Positions 23,774-36,046 of a stretch of 64,000 nt of DNA are shown one piece after another. The stretch is from Morinoia aosen (Eukaryota; Arthropoda; Malacostraca; Amphipoda; Talitridae). Position 1 is the stretch's first letter; every line of letters begins with the position of its first letter. Below the pieces are notes generated by a model, which did no database searches, was not told where the DNA came from, and saw nothing but the letters and a program-made list of their open reading frames with translations. Location: NCBI GenBank assembly GCA_030386875.1, contig CM059578.1, forward strand, positions 25,715,009 to 25,779,008, in the 5' to 3' direction. Made by a program: the position numbers and the translations under genes.

Positions 23774-25832
23774 TATGTCAGTGCAGAACTTCATGTGCCC
23801 ACGAACCTGTGAGCGTGTTGGATCCTATGTCAGTGCAGAACTTCTTGTGCATACAAATCTGTGAGCGTGTTGGATCCCTTGTCAGTGCAGAACTTCTTTT
23901 GCCTACAAATCTGTGAGCGTGTTGGATCCTATGTCAGTGCAGAACTTGATGTGCCTACAAATCTGTGAGCGTGTTTGATCTTATGTCAGTGCAGAACTTC
24001 TTGTGCCTACAAATCTGTGAGCGTGTTGGATCCTAAATCAGTGCAGAACTTGATGTGCCTACAAATCTGTGAGCGTGTTGGATCCTATGTCAGTGCAGAA
24101 CTTCTCGTGCCTACAAATCTGTGAGCGTGTTGGATCCTATATCAGTGCAGAACTTGATGTGCCTACAAATCTGTGAGCGTGTTGGATCCTATGTCAGTGC
24201 AGAACTTCTTGTGCCTACAAATCTGTGAGCGTGTTGGATCCTATATCAGTGCAGAACTTGATGTGCCTACAAATCTGTGAGCGTGTTGGATCCTATGTCA
24301 GTGCAGAACTTCTTGTGCCTACAAATCTGTGAGCGTGTTGGATCCTATATCAGTGCAGAACTTGATGTGCCTACAAATCAGTGAGCGTGTTTGATCTTAT
24401 GTCAGTGCAGAACTTCATGTGCCTACAAATCTGTGAGCGTGTTGGATCCTATATCAGTGCAGAACTTCATGTGCCTACAAATCTGTGAGCGTGTTGGATC
24501 CTATGTCAGTGCAGAACTTCTTGTGCCTACAAATCTGTGAGCGTGTTGGATCCTATGTCAGTGCAGAACTTCTTGTGCCTACAAATCTGTGAGCGTGTTG
24601 GATCCTATGTCAGTGCCGAACTTGATGTGCCTATAAATCTGTGAGCGTGTTTGATCTTATGTCAGTGCAGAACTTCATGTGCCTACAAATCTGTGAGCGT
24701 GTTGGATCCTATGTCAGTGCAGAACTTGATGTGCCTACAAATCTGTGAGCGTGTTGGATCCTATATCAGTGCAGAACTTGATGTGCCTACAAATCTGTGA
24801 GCGTGTTGGATCCTATGTCAGTGCAGAACTTCATGTGCCTACAAATCTGTGAGCGTGTTGGATCCTATGTCAGTGCAGAACTTGATGTGCCTACAAATCT
24901 GTGAGCGTGTTGGATCCTATATCAGTGCAGAACTTGATGTGCCTACAAATCTGTGAGCGTGTTGGATCCTATGTCAGTGCAGAACTTCATGTGCCAACAA
25001 ATCTGTGAGCGTGTTGGATCCTATGTCAGCGCGGAACTTCTTGTGCCTTCAAATCTGTGAGCGTGTTGGATCCTATGTCAGCGCGGAACTTCATGTGCCT
25101 ACAAATCTGTGAGCGTGTTTGATCCTATGTCAGCGCGGAACTTCTTGTGCCAACAAATCTGTGAGCGTGTTGGATCCTATGTCAGCGCGGAACTTCATGT
25201 GCCTACAAATCTGTGAGCGTGTTGGATCCTATGTCAGCGCGGAACTTCTTGTGCCAACAAATCTGTGAGCGTGTTTGATCGTATGTCAGCGCGGAACTTC
25301 ATGTGCCTACAAATCTGTGAGCGTGTTGGATCCTATGTCAGCGCGGAACTTCTTGTGCCAACAAATCTGTGAGCGTGTTTGATCCTATGTCAGCGCGGAA
25401 CTTCTTGTGCCAACAAATCTGTGAGCGTGTTGGATCCTATGTCAGCACGGAACTTCTTGTGCCAACAAATCTGTGAGCGTGTTGGATCCTATGTCAGCGC
25501 GGAACTTCTTGTGCCAACAAATCTGTGAGCGTGTTGGATCCTATGTCAGCGCGGAACTTCTTGTGCCTACAAATCTGTGAGCGTGTTTGATCCTATGTCA
25601 GCGCGGAACTTCTTGTGCCAACAAATCTGTGAGCGTGTTTGATCGTATGTCAGCGCGGAACTTCATGTGCCTACAAATCTGTGAGCGTGTTGGATCCTAT
25701 GTCAGCGCGGAACTTCTTGTGCCTACAAATCTGTGAGCGTGTTGGATCCTATGTCAGCGCATAACTTCCTGTGCCAACGAATTTGTGAGCGTGCCGGACT
25801 CAATGCCAGTGCACAACTCTTTGTACGTAGGA
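23774..25832. repeat. 52-bp satellite array, ~40 units, strictly in register
   Basis: The anchor tcagtgcag or tcagcgcgg recurs every 52 bp from 23778 to 25754 (38 exact steps), and a degenerate unit follows at 25806. Each unit reads through gtgcctacaaatctgtgagc, gtgttggatcctat and tcag. There are two sub-blocks: units up to about 25010 carry tcagtgcagaact, later units carry tcagcgcggaact. The left sub-block also shows dimer and trimer order (alternating cttcttgtg with ttgatgtg or cttcatgtg, and atgtcag with atatcag), which is higher-order repeat structure. There are no unique spacers, so this is not a CRISPR array. Confidence 0.96.
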
Positions 25833-28800
25833 GTACTTACAGTACTCGTGAGTAGTCATCCATGTCGACGGAGACATGTCACTTACGTTTTCAGGTCAAC
25901 TACGTACTTCATTTCAAAGGGCAAACAAGGTACATGAAGAAGTCAAGTTGGACACTCAGTATATAAGGTATAATATTAGCTAGATTTTAATTTATATCAG
26001 GCACTGTTTTATGGATTTCCTTTTCCATCTCAGAAATATCACATTTTACACTCCATCGCTCAGCTATTTACGCTCATGTCTTGCAATGAGCTCAAATTGA
26101 AGGTGTGCCGGTCCAAACACGTGAAGTTTGAAAGGAATGTACGCGTAGCTCGATCGATACGAAGTCTTTGTGCCTCGATGAACAACTTGCCTTTGTAATG
26201 GTTTAAAATCCAAATAGAAGTCTCTGCGGGAAAAAAGTACGAGTGTTGATACATGGTAGTTCTCCATCTCAAAATGGATTGCCATCAAAATATTACGAGA
26301 TCCAGAGTAATGAGGCAGAATTATTCTCGGCGCTTATATCCATACATCTTCTCATTCTTGAAATCCCAGGGATTTCGGTTACAATTGTCGTGATCTAAAT
26401 CTTAATTCAAATAGCTCTGACGTTTTTTTTAGGTTAATAAAATTAAACAAGATTTACATTAAAAATCAAAGAGTGCTAAAATATATATATCAGGAGATAC
26501 GAGAAATAAAAGTGTGCTTGCAAGTAAAAAGTAATAGGGAATAATTCCAAGAAGGATTTTTTAAGGAGTCAGTGAATTACTTTTAGTGCGACAGTCACAT
26601 GTTTGAAAATTACTAAACGATATTTCCATACATTTTGTCGCCCTACTTAGTACGTGAACGACGGTTAGGTTTTCCGTCATTTGCTTATACTATAGGCCGC
26701 CGAGACATTTTACGGTAAGTCACACCTACAATATTTCAGAGCTGATTCAACATTTTGCAATGGGGAAAACTTTCCAGGGAATGTTTTTTTGCCAGAATGA
26801 ATTGCAAGCTCGGTTTTAATGAATAAAAGCCCACAAGTGCGAAATACTGAAAAAAATCGCGGTTGATACGTTAAAAGAATGGATATAATAGGTTTTAACG
26901 CATAACCTTTCTACGTTGATTCCATTCCTGTGCAGCGTATTTAACTTTCCATCGCGTTGTACACCTTGAAATTTTTCAATTTCCATCTCAGCGCACGAAT
27001 GAGATGAGAAACTGCCCGAACAAGCGACTGAACTCAATTGACCGTAAAGAATGCAGTATTCCAAAGGAACGTGTTCCACGGACGAATCCTATCTTATTCT
27101 CGCTTCGTATGAAAGTTGTTGCACAATTAATTTAAGGGTGTTAAAACACACCCGGAGTCGCTTTCTGCCAAATATCAGCTTTTCGTGCCTTCAAAAGCTG
27201 ACCAAAAATACGACGATAGCAAGCATTTTACTGCCCAGTATTTTATTTCATGACTTGATTAATCAAAGTTATTTAACGCTCATGATTTCAACGATAATAG
27301 AGGTGCGCAATGTAGGGCACAAACGTAGTGAGAACTCCGTTCCCACTACTCTCAATCTCGGTTTCATTGGGAAAAACCATCTCGATAGAAAAATAAATTC
27401 AGCTACAACTTCATTTTAAAATTCACTCACTTGGGAGCCCTTTTCTATTTCAAGTCCCCTTTTAAAGAATTCCTTTGCCGTTCTCAATTTCAGGTCGTTT
27501 CTGGACTTAATTGCGAATATCACTGGGAGAGCCGACGTTCCCCTCTCCGTTAATTGACGAAAAGCAAGAAATTCTCTCAGCGAGAAGTAAGAGCTTCTCG
27601 ACGTGTTAATTATTCCACTGGAAATATTCTGCAGGGCGTGAGGGGTTAGAAAATATTCTGGATGAGAGAGAAGCGCAATGGAGTAAGGAGAAGGATCAAC
27701 GCTGGAGGGGACAGGAGAATTTCATTTAAGCTATAACTGATCCAACGGGATTTTTCCTCTACAGGAATGATGCAAAAACTGAAATCACTCACATATAAAG
27801 GATCATTTCCTTTCACGTCATTTGAAAACGCTCATGTGTCTAAGCAATTGAATCAATATATATTATATGTAATTGTATGTATGTGTATAATGTATATCTA
27901 TACATGTATACATTTAAAAAAGTATATGTATATGTTTATATGCATACTATACATGCTTTATATGTATAAAATTCGTTGGAGGTTTCAGAGAACGAACATG
28001 AAAACCTTTGGTAACGCTAAAACATTTTCAGTCCACGAATTTCTAATAATAATTGAACTTCGAAGTGTTACATATTTTAAAGCTGATATGATATTGTGGT
28101 CGGAACTATAAAATCAATTAGAGAAGAAAAAATGAACAAACTCTGAAAAAGTTTTGTTTAAACAAAAAGTGTTTTGTTTTGCAAGAACAAAAGTTTTTGT
28201 TTCTAGTTGTAATGAAAATAGTCGTTTGACATAAAGTACTGAATGTTTTACTCGAGGTTCGTACATTTGATTTTTTTTTGATGCCATAATGTAATTTCAA
28301 GTTGAAACTAATTGTAACACAAATTGTTTAAAATTAGAAAATGCGAAAAATTATCGAATATTTTCTGCTGAGAAATAATTTCAAATTATTTGAAACGATT
28401 GAATAGGCTTCAATTATAACAAAACAGTTTGCAAAACTTCTCATTGAAAATGCACTCATCTAACATCTGCGCCCTTCATCCATTCCAAGTTCATATAAAT
28501 CCAAACGAAGTTAATACAAGCAAATTATTCAGCTTAACAACATCACGCGCAGAACAATAACTCACAATTTATTTGAGACATCCTTGCGTTATACGAACAA
28601 ATATTGCAGGAACACCTAAAGCACTAAAACTCCACGATGATTACTAAAACAAAATAGAGAAATGAAAACATTCAAACAATAAAATCATGTAAAAAACAAA
28701 CACTTGATAAAACGACTCTAATAACACAGGATAAAACGAACAAGCGCACTTGATATATTCTATTGATTGGAGTAACAGCCAAACACTTGCGATAACACAG

Positions 28801-29650
28801 CTCGATTAAAAAGATTCATATCACAGCCCCCAGTTCAGCGGACTTGAATGCGAGATCTGAAAGGTTGAATGCTAGCTCGACAGAAGACGAAATGAACAGA
28901 AATGAAAACAATGAACTGGCAATATTGTCTCGTCCTTCTCAGCAGCGAGTAATATTGAAGCGAGTGACAAAAGAACTGTCCGAGGGAATAGAGCAAAAAT
29001 GCTGAAGGAATTAACAGCCATAGAGGGAGCTCCACGCAAAAATGGTCTCGGCAACCGTGTGGTAAGGACTGAGTCTGAGATGCGAGAAATATACATTTTC
29101 GGAAGTACCATTTGAATTGATATTATATGACAAAAAGGGTGCAAATTTTATGAGGTTGAAATACTGTTCTCTTGAAAGGAAATGGAATTAGATGGGAGAA
29201 TTTACCACGTGGAAGAAGACAAACCGCGCAGAAATGAGGTAGCAATCATTTTAGCTCGTTTCAAACATTTTGATGTTGTTTTTACGTCTGAGAATTGACA
29301 TGGGAATGAAAAATACGACATTGTTTATAACTCCTCATAATCTGGAATGAAACAAGAATGTGAACAGCTACCGCACACATTGTCAACAATGAAGATCTCC
29401 TGTATTAAAAAATAGATGCAAAAATTGTTCACAAAATAATTGTTTTATATTGTTTTTGGGTGAGAAAATATAATAACAGAAGAACAAACAAAAGATTTAC
29501 CTTTAGTCACTTCCTAGGTTTTGAGATCGTACTACAGAAGAACATAATTGTTACTGCACATCCCACGTTTGAAATAATGGGTTTGGTCGAACAATTTAGC
29601 GGGAAATTATAGGTTATGACTCAGTTCCTTAATTCCATTATTCCCAGTTG
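25833..29650. other. AT-rich, no supported gene
   Basis: AT/GT-rich simple sequence (repeated tatgtata words) lies at about 27855-27970. Open frames such as 27051-27419 (+), 27767-28111 (+) and 26816-27079 (-) show no recognisable domain. A mildly GC-richer patch at 28830-29050 likewise gives nothing firm. Confidence 0.5.
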
Positions 29651-30384
29651 GTCAATGAACTTGTAATCAGGGGAACTTGATCAATTAACTTGTATTCAGG
29701 TCAATGAACATGTAATCAGGGGAACTTGGGCAATGAACTTGTAATCAGGGAAACTTGGGCAATGAACTTGTAATCAGGGAAACTTGGGCAATGAACTTGT
29801 AATCAGGCAAACTTGGGCAATGAACTTGTAATCAGGCAAACTTGGGCAATGAACTTGTTATCAGAGAAACTTGGGCAATGAACTTGTAATCAGGCAAACT
29901 TGGGCAATGAACTTGTAATCAGGCAAACTTGGGCAATGAACTTGTTTTAAGTCAATGAACTTGTAATCAGGGAAACTTGGGCAATGAACTTGTAATCGGG
30001 GAAACTTGGGCAATGAACTTGTATTTAAGTCAATGAACATGTAATCAGGGAAACTTGGGCAATGAACTTGTAATCGGGGAAACTTGGGCAATGAACTTGT
30101 AATCAGGGAAACTTGGGCAATGAACTTGTAATCAGGGAAACTTGGGCAATGAACTTGTAATCAGGCAAACTTGGGCAATGAACTTGTTTTAAGTCAATGA
30201 ACTTGTAATCAGGGAAACTTGGGCAATGAACTTGTAATCGGGGAAACTTGGGCAATGAACTTGTATTTAAGTCAATGAACATGTAATCAAGGGAACTTGG
30301 GCAACGAACTTGTATTCAGGTTAATGAACATGTAATCAGGGGAACTTGGGGAATAAACTTGTATTCATGTGAATGAACTTGCAG
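29651..30384. repeat. 29-bp minisatellite, ~24 units with a shorter variant unit
   Basis: The main unit of 29 bp contains acttgggcaatgaacttgta and atcagg, with exact 29-bp spacing in the centre (gggcaat at 29728, 29757 and onward). A variant linker (ttttaagtcaatgaacttg or tatttaagtcaatgaacatg) recurs at about 29940, 30023, 30187 and 30266, suggesting that a larger block was also duplicated. Edge units are more diverged, as expected of an array homogenised from the centre. Confidence 0.94.
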
Positions 30385-30578
30385 GTAATCTGTTAACGAG
30401 TGATCATTCAACCTCTTAGGGTTAAATAATCAAGAAAGGGAGACCAGTAAGGCACTCGGCTAACGCTTGATGAATAACTCATTTCAACTCAAAAAATATA
30501 ACATTTTTTTACAAAAATTGTTGCTTTTGGATCTCTTGGAAGCACGGGTGGTGCAACCACTCTACTGTGTTGTTCTCG

Positions 30579-30735
30579 CTAAAAATCGCAGTTTGAAAGT
30601 GTATAATCGAAACAGTTTGATGTTGTTATTTCTAAGAATTACAGTTTGAAGGTTTATAATCGAAAAAATTTTATGTTGTTCATTCTAAAAATCGCAGTTT
30701 GAAAGCGTTTAATCGAAACAGTTTGAAACGCGTTC
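30579..30735. repeat. Three tandem copies of a 53-bp unit
   Basis: Copies start at 30579, 30632 and 30685 (offset 53 each) with ctaaaaatcgcagtttgaaa, and continue with ataatcgaaacagtttgatg. The middle copy is the most diverged. Confidence 0.88.
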
Positions 30736-32124
30736 AATACACGTCATGCTCTTTTCCTTTGCAGATATTCGACATGAATTTTGGGCAGGGTTTTCCAGCA
30801 TGCCTAACGAAAAATTTCTGTTTTAGGACGTCCCTTTCGAGATGCGTGACCTATAAACAGCAGTAATTCTTAACCATTTGGGAAAACAACATAGCAAATT
30901 GGATTTACAGGCTCTGCTTGGCTCTACCGAACTCCTCCCTCAATAGCGGAACCCATGTCTTACTCAACTTTTCTCTTCCGACATAGAGTGAAAAATAGCC
31001 ACTACATCAACAATCGGATAGGATAATAAAGCCTGCGAGGGAGAAACCACGGTGCTATGAAGCAAATGCTCTAACTTCCAGAAAGTTAATTTACACGAAA
31101 TATAAAAATGCTTTAGTTTGTATGGAATAGTTCTGACTGGGATTGAAGCCTGCCATCTGCTTTCAATGCCACCTACATACATTGAAAATATGCGCTTTTG
31201 ATGGTCTGAATCTGAAGCTTGCACGAATAAATGGAAGACACAATTCAGTAAAAGTGTTGAAAAACGAGTTAAGTAGTTTTTAAATATCGCAAAAACGTCC
31301 TAAAACTCAGTGCTCCGTTATTCTGGTCGTTTGTTCGCAGTAGTGTTTCCAAACTTAGTTAAAGGAACAAATTCACAATTCCTATTTAGCACCGATTTAA
31401 TTGCAAAACCCTCAATAAAAATTCACTAACAAATTGTTTTTTTCAGAAACTATGTAGTAAAATAATGGAAATACAGTTGACTCAGGTGGTACAGTGATGC
31501 AGACATGCTATAAAAAGCACGAAAAACCCACTGAGGCGCTACCCTAGGAAGGCTCTTTTGTTGATTTTAGTAATTTGAAAAGTTGATAACTCCTGAAACA
31601 GATTTAACACATGGTTACAAAAAGAGTTTTCCTAAATATCTTGTAATTTTTGACGAATATCAGAGGATTTTTTGGTCTTTCCGGGTTAACTAGAACTACT
31701 AGCGTACCATAGGTTAAACATAATTGTACCCCTTAAATAGCGTTGATGATAGGATGCTCAAAAAGTAGCTGAATTTCTTCGGGACGAAAATTTTGATAGA
31801 ATTGAAAAACAATCCTTTGCTGTATCGCTTGTGGTAAATAATCTTTCTTTTCCTGTATCGGTTGCGGTAAATAAATAAAACAAATTAAGGCGATTATTTT
31901 CCCTGGTTAATTAAAAGATTCGTGCAGTGTTCTTGGCAGGATAATTGACATTAAAACCCTCATGAAAAATGACACATAGGTACATCCATTCATGACATGC
32001 ATACGCATTCATTCTTTTTTGTGGCTTATTTTTCGTGCTATAAAATATCGTTTCTATGGTTGGGCACATCACCAACTATCAGTGCATCATCGACGAAGAG
32101 TGGCGTCACCCAGATGCTACACAA
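30736..32124. other. Unique sequence with one weak dispersed repeat
   Basis: No gene is supported. The segment 31720-31845 resembles 41030-41175 in the same orientation: both have accccttaaa, a tagcgt(t/c)ga/caatga block and, further on, gcttgtggtaaataa. Divergence is considerable and the boundaries are uncertain, so I treat it as a likely old interspersed element. Confidence 0.4.
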
Positions 32125-32275
32125 ACATGCTCATTTTATTGCAGCATCTGCCTGAGGCACCGAGGCGTGAAGCGACGCAGTTTTGCGCAGCTGTACAGCA
32201 GTTTCGTCCGTCGTCTAACGTGTGTCGGTACCTCGCCCCACAACGACGGTATTGCGCTAAACTGCTATGGCCCTT
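32125..32275. repeat. Dispersed ~90-bp core element (copy C)
   Basis: It aligns with copies A and B through atgctcattttattgcagc and gcagttttgcgcagc. At its right, ttgcgctaaactgc (about 32252-32265) is an inverted form of the gcagttttgcgcag block, so this copy contains an inverted pair separated by about 60 bp. No minisatellite expansion is present at this copy. Confidence 0.55.
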
Positions 32276-32279
32276 TTTA

Positions 32280-32460
32280 TTTACAGAACTAATTTGTGCA
32301 CTTATCTATTTTACCGATCGTATAATTTGCAGAATTAATTTGTGCATATATCTATATCTCCGATCTCATTATTTATAGAGTTAATTTGCGCTGATATCTA
32401 TGTTTTCGATCTTATAATTTACAGAATTAATTTTCGCAGGTATCTATGTTTCCGATCGTA
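32280..32460. repeat. Four tandem copies of a 46-bp unit
   Basis: Each copy has tttacagaattaatttgtgc or a variant, then a tatctat tract and a ccgatcgta-like end. Copies are moderately diverged. A separate short cluster of ctac(g/a)(g/a)tcaaac words follows at about 32490-32590. Confidence 0.85.
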
Positions 32461-32463
32461 GGA

Positions 32464-33115
32464 TAGTCTCCGAACATTTATTCTCTTGAAGACACTACGG
32501 TCAAACACTACGTTCAAACATACACTACGATCAAACACACACTATGGTAAAACTTTATGCACTATAGTCAAACTTTACATACTACTGCCAAATTTTACAA
32601 CAGAAAATTGTAATAGTGATTGCTCAAATGCAACAGAGTCTTGCTGGGAAAACTGAGCTCAGGGTCTTGAAGAGCGATCTTTCTTAAGACTTTAAAGGCG
32701 ATTTGCTAAGTTGTAATTCTTACTCACCGAAAATTTTATATTTCGCCAACTTAGCTAGCTGAGTTTTCTCCCCAGAAATCTGGCCGGTGTGCTGACCTCG
32801 ACAGTCCTTTTACTACAAAATATTTCTCGGAGGATTTTTTGGCCTGTCGGTGCTTTGAAATCGGATGAGTGAATTCCTCAAATTAATTTTATTCGCCCTT
32901 CATTTAGAATCTAGCTTATTCAACGTCCCCTATATTGTAAGGTGCATGAGCGTCTTCATTAATTTTGGGGCTCGAAAATACCCTGAGCGTGTCCGCCTAT
33001 TCAAAAATATTCTGAGAAGAAATATTACCGAAATTAGTGAAAAATAGTGCAGCGTTTGGAACTGGAGTTAACCTTGCCAACACCTCAGCTTTTCTTAAGT
33101 AGGAAGCCCTAGTAC
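32464..33115. other. No supported gene
   Basis: Apart from short repeated tcaaaca words near 32490-32590, I see nothing. The open frame at 32865-33047 (+) is unremarkable. Confidence 0.5.
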
Positions 33116-33302
33116 CTGTAAATATTTTGTTCCTGACCAAATCCCAACAGAAGTCCAAGCATTTCCGTTCACCAGCCGCCCTAGAGCCTCCCGCCAAAGA
33201 TCTCCAGCAATTTCTGCAGCGGCAACATTTTGCCTCGTGCAATCATAAACATGTCCTGCACAGAAGTGCTGATCCTTCCACACCAAATTCTTAGAGCCGA
33301 AG
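33116..33302 (-). CDS. Candidate internal exon of an unrecognised gene
   Basis: On the minus strand a good 3' splice site (tttatatatttcag, ending at plus position 33303) is followed by 187 bp and then by acag|gtacta, a good 5' splice site (donor GT at plus 33114-33115). One frame is open throughout, about 62 codons, with segments such as VWKDQHFCAGHVYDC, NVAAAEIAGDLWREALG and TSVGIWSGTKYLQ. Its base composition is richer in G and C than the flanks. I do not recognise the family and found no neighbouring exon, so it could equally be an untranslated exon of a long RNA or a chance arrangement. Confidence 0.3.
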
Positions 33303-35814
33303 CTGAAATATATAAACACATAAGGCTTCGGAAACGCCACGGACATAAAGATTTCGATATTTCAAGGTACAGATGAAACCCTGCGAGTTTCAGTCCCAGC
33401 GAAAGAAGCGCATCAATATCGCAGCGGATTTTCCTTTCGACTAGAGTCTGATCTGAAGCTAGCGCGCGTCTCCCGTTCTTCTGACAGAATACTGACTTTC
33501 ATCTTGCACTTCCGAACGCAGGCAGGAAATGAACAGCGTAATGTAGACACATCAGCAAGGGTAAATTTAGTTAGAACATTTAAGGAAATTTGAACTGTAT
33601 ATATAACATTAGAATATATGTACGTTGGTCAACAAACCGCTAATTATCGTTTATCGTACCGTAAATAAATGCTTCACATAGCAAGGAGACCAACTGTGAA
33701 CGTAATCAACAACTTATAGACAAAACTGAAATGAAAACCATAACTCTTCACTAGAATTCAACTGCACGCAACACGAACCGGAGGAAACCTGGCCCACTAG
33801 ATAGATGACCGCCGTGTAAAATCTCATAAACATAGACCCACACTACTCGAAAAACACGGAAGATTATTCAGACATCTCTAATAAATAATAATGAGATAGA
33901 GCTCGGACGTGCTCAATGGTAGTAACTAACGATGGCGCTGGAAACACACAACAATTCAATTTTGGCCAGTGAACCCTCGAATCACCTCAGAATGGCTTCC
34001 CATCTCATTTAATTTAAATTTCAAGATGAAGTTTTTTTTAGCAATCATTAATTTTGCAGTGGCAGTTGTTCGCGTTTAGTTATTCGCGGACATAAAGAAG
34101 AACACTTCATTGAGCTAGCGGAGATAAACTTTATAAGGAGTGAGAATTTCACTGACATAAATTTGACCTACTTTGTCGTGATCGTAGCATGAGGGAACTG
34201 AATGAAACTTGCAAACTGCTTTACCTCATTCACAGTGCTCATGAATTCATGGGCATCAACAGGACTGTACGACTACTGTAAACCACAATAGTTAAGGTTT
34301 TCCTATGCGTAAAATGAGAATTTAAAAAAATAAAGTGCAGGTAATCTGTTTTACGAGTACAATAATTTCACGCTTGATTAGTAAGACGAGAATTTCTGGG
34401 CAAATTTGAAGAAAATGATAACTGGAAGCGTGCTTTTAAAATCAACTCGACCACTAGACCTTGATGTTAAATATTCATCATGTTTCTTCGTAAGCTATCA
34501 TGATTATTTTATTTCTCTCTAATGAAGAAAAGAATTTTCGAGCAGTTTATTAACCGCAAGCCCTTGAGGAATAATACACATCGCACTTCTTTGTGATAAC
34601 TCATTTCCAAATACTCATCGCACATTGTCGGTATTTCATTTCTCTCTATTGACTAAAAATTTTTACAACAGCTTAGGATTAAGTGACGAAATGTTCTATG
34701 GGTTGCTACAGGCATCCCTAATTCTCAAGACCCACACAAGTATAACTGGCTCGTACAGGCCGGAGGGAATTTCTCCACGTTTTCACAACACACAGGGAGC
34801 GAATCAAATGTAAACAGAGCGATCAAGCGCACCTTGTTCGTTTACAATTTCCAAGGTAAAATACTTGTTTTTCAGTACATTTAATTGAGCTGTCATCAGG
34901 GAGGCCTTGTTGAAACCCAGAGACCAGGAGCTTCTGAAGGATTACAGAAGATAAAACGTCCAAATGTGATCGGGGACGAAAATATTTTGAGAGTGAGTGA
35001 AGAAACGTGCAAGTTGGGGCAGCTTCACAATCTCCTCAAAAATGATTCTTTAATGGGAGCGCATTTTCAGTGCTCTCGCTCGCTAGACTTACGGAGATCA
35101 ACATTATCTATTTTTACTGAGTCGAAACTTAAATAACAGCGACGGGATGAGATAGAGAAAACAACACTGCGAAAGGTTTTAACTCTCTAAATCTTTGTTA
35201 CTGTTGTTGAACGAGTTCAAGGAGAAAAGTTATCAGAACCTTAATTTATATTCTAAATTGCCAAACGTGTGCCATTTTCTGTTAATTAAAATGCTTGCTT
35301 ATTTAAAATTAAGAAATGTGAGGCCATTTTGATGGGCTTTGTGAGCAAGAAAATTTTTCCCGACGAGAGGAAAATTTGTTCCTGAATTATTTTGCGTGAA
35401 GTAACTTTTAATTTCGTTAATTGATATATGAAAACCCATAAAATACACCAGTTGGAAGCATAGTCAGGAGCAAGAGAGTGAGTTTCATGAGTGAGTTTGC
35501 TGAAAATTAAAATTATTATACGAGACATGAAAAATATTATACGACGTAGAGTTGGGTAAAATTCTAGAAAAATTTCAGAATAAAATTATGGGAATGAAAA
35601 ATCAGGTTTCACGAATTACGCTAATTACCCAAAATTTCAATAATTTTACAATACTCTACTTTGTAAGTCAAATTACTTCGAAGCGTTTTTTTTTCTCGAA
35701 GTTAAACACCGTCCAATTAAGTACTTGTGTCTTGCATCAGGAGCAAAGAGTTGAACAGGAACTGGCAAATAAATTCATGCTGTCGGAATAAAGTTAATTT
35801 CATGTTTTACTGCT
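33303..35814. other. No supported gene
   Basis: AT-rich sequence with short open frames only (for example 34625-34813 and 34885-35136 on the plus strand), none recognisable. Confidence 0.5.
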
Positions 35815-35930
35815 TAAAGTTTTTAATTTTAAAAGTTTCAAAGCATTTAAATTTTAAATTTTTAAAGTATTTAATTTTAACGTTTTCAAAGTATTTAATT
35901 TTAAAGTTTTCAAAGTACTTAACTCATGCT
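35815..35930. repeat. AT-rich ~26-bp tandem array
   Basis: About four to five copies of a unit built from tttaattttaaagttttcaa and agtattta. It is low in complexity and diverged. Confidence 0.8.
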
Positions 35931-36046
35931 ACCATGCTTTACGAAATTCAATGGAATAAACATTTGAGAACTTTCTTGAACTTTATCCTGTTGCGAACCA
36001 AAAACAGACGTGGCCTTGTCAATGATCAGTTTACAATTCTTTCCAT

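Noticed and set aside
23774..25832. CRISPR-like regular spacing
   Set aside because: The 52-bp units are contiguous with no unique spacers, there are no cas genes, and the sequence context is eukaryotic.
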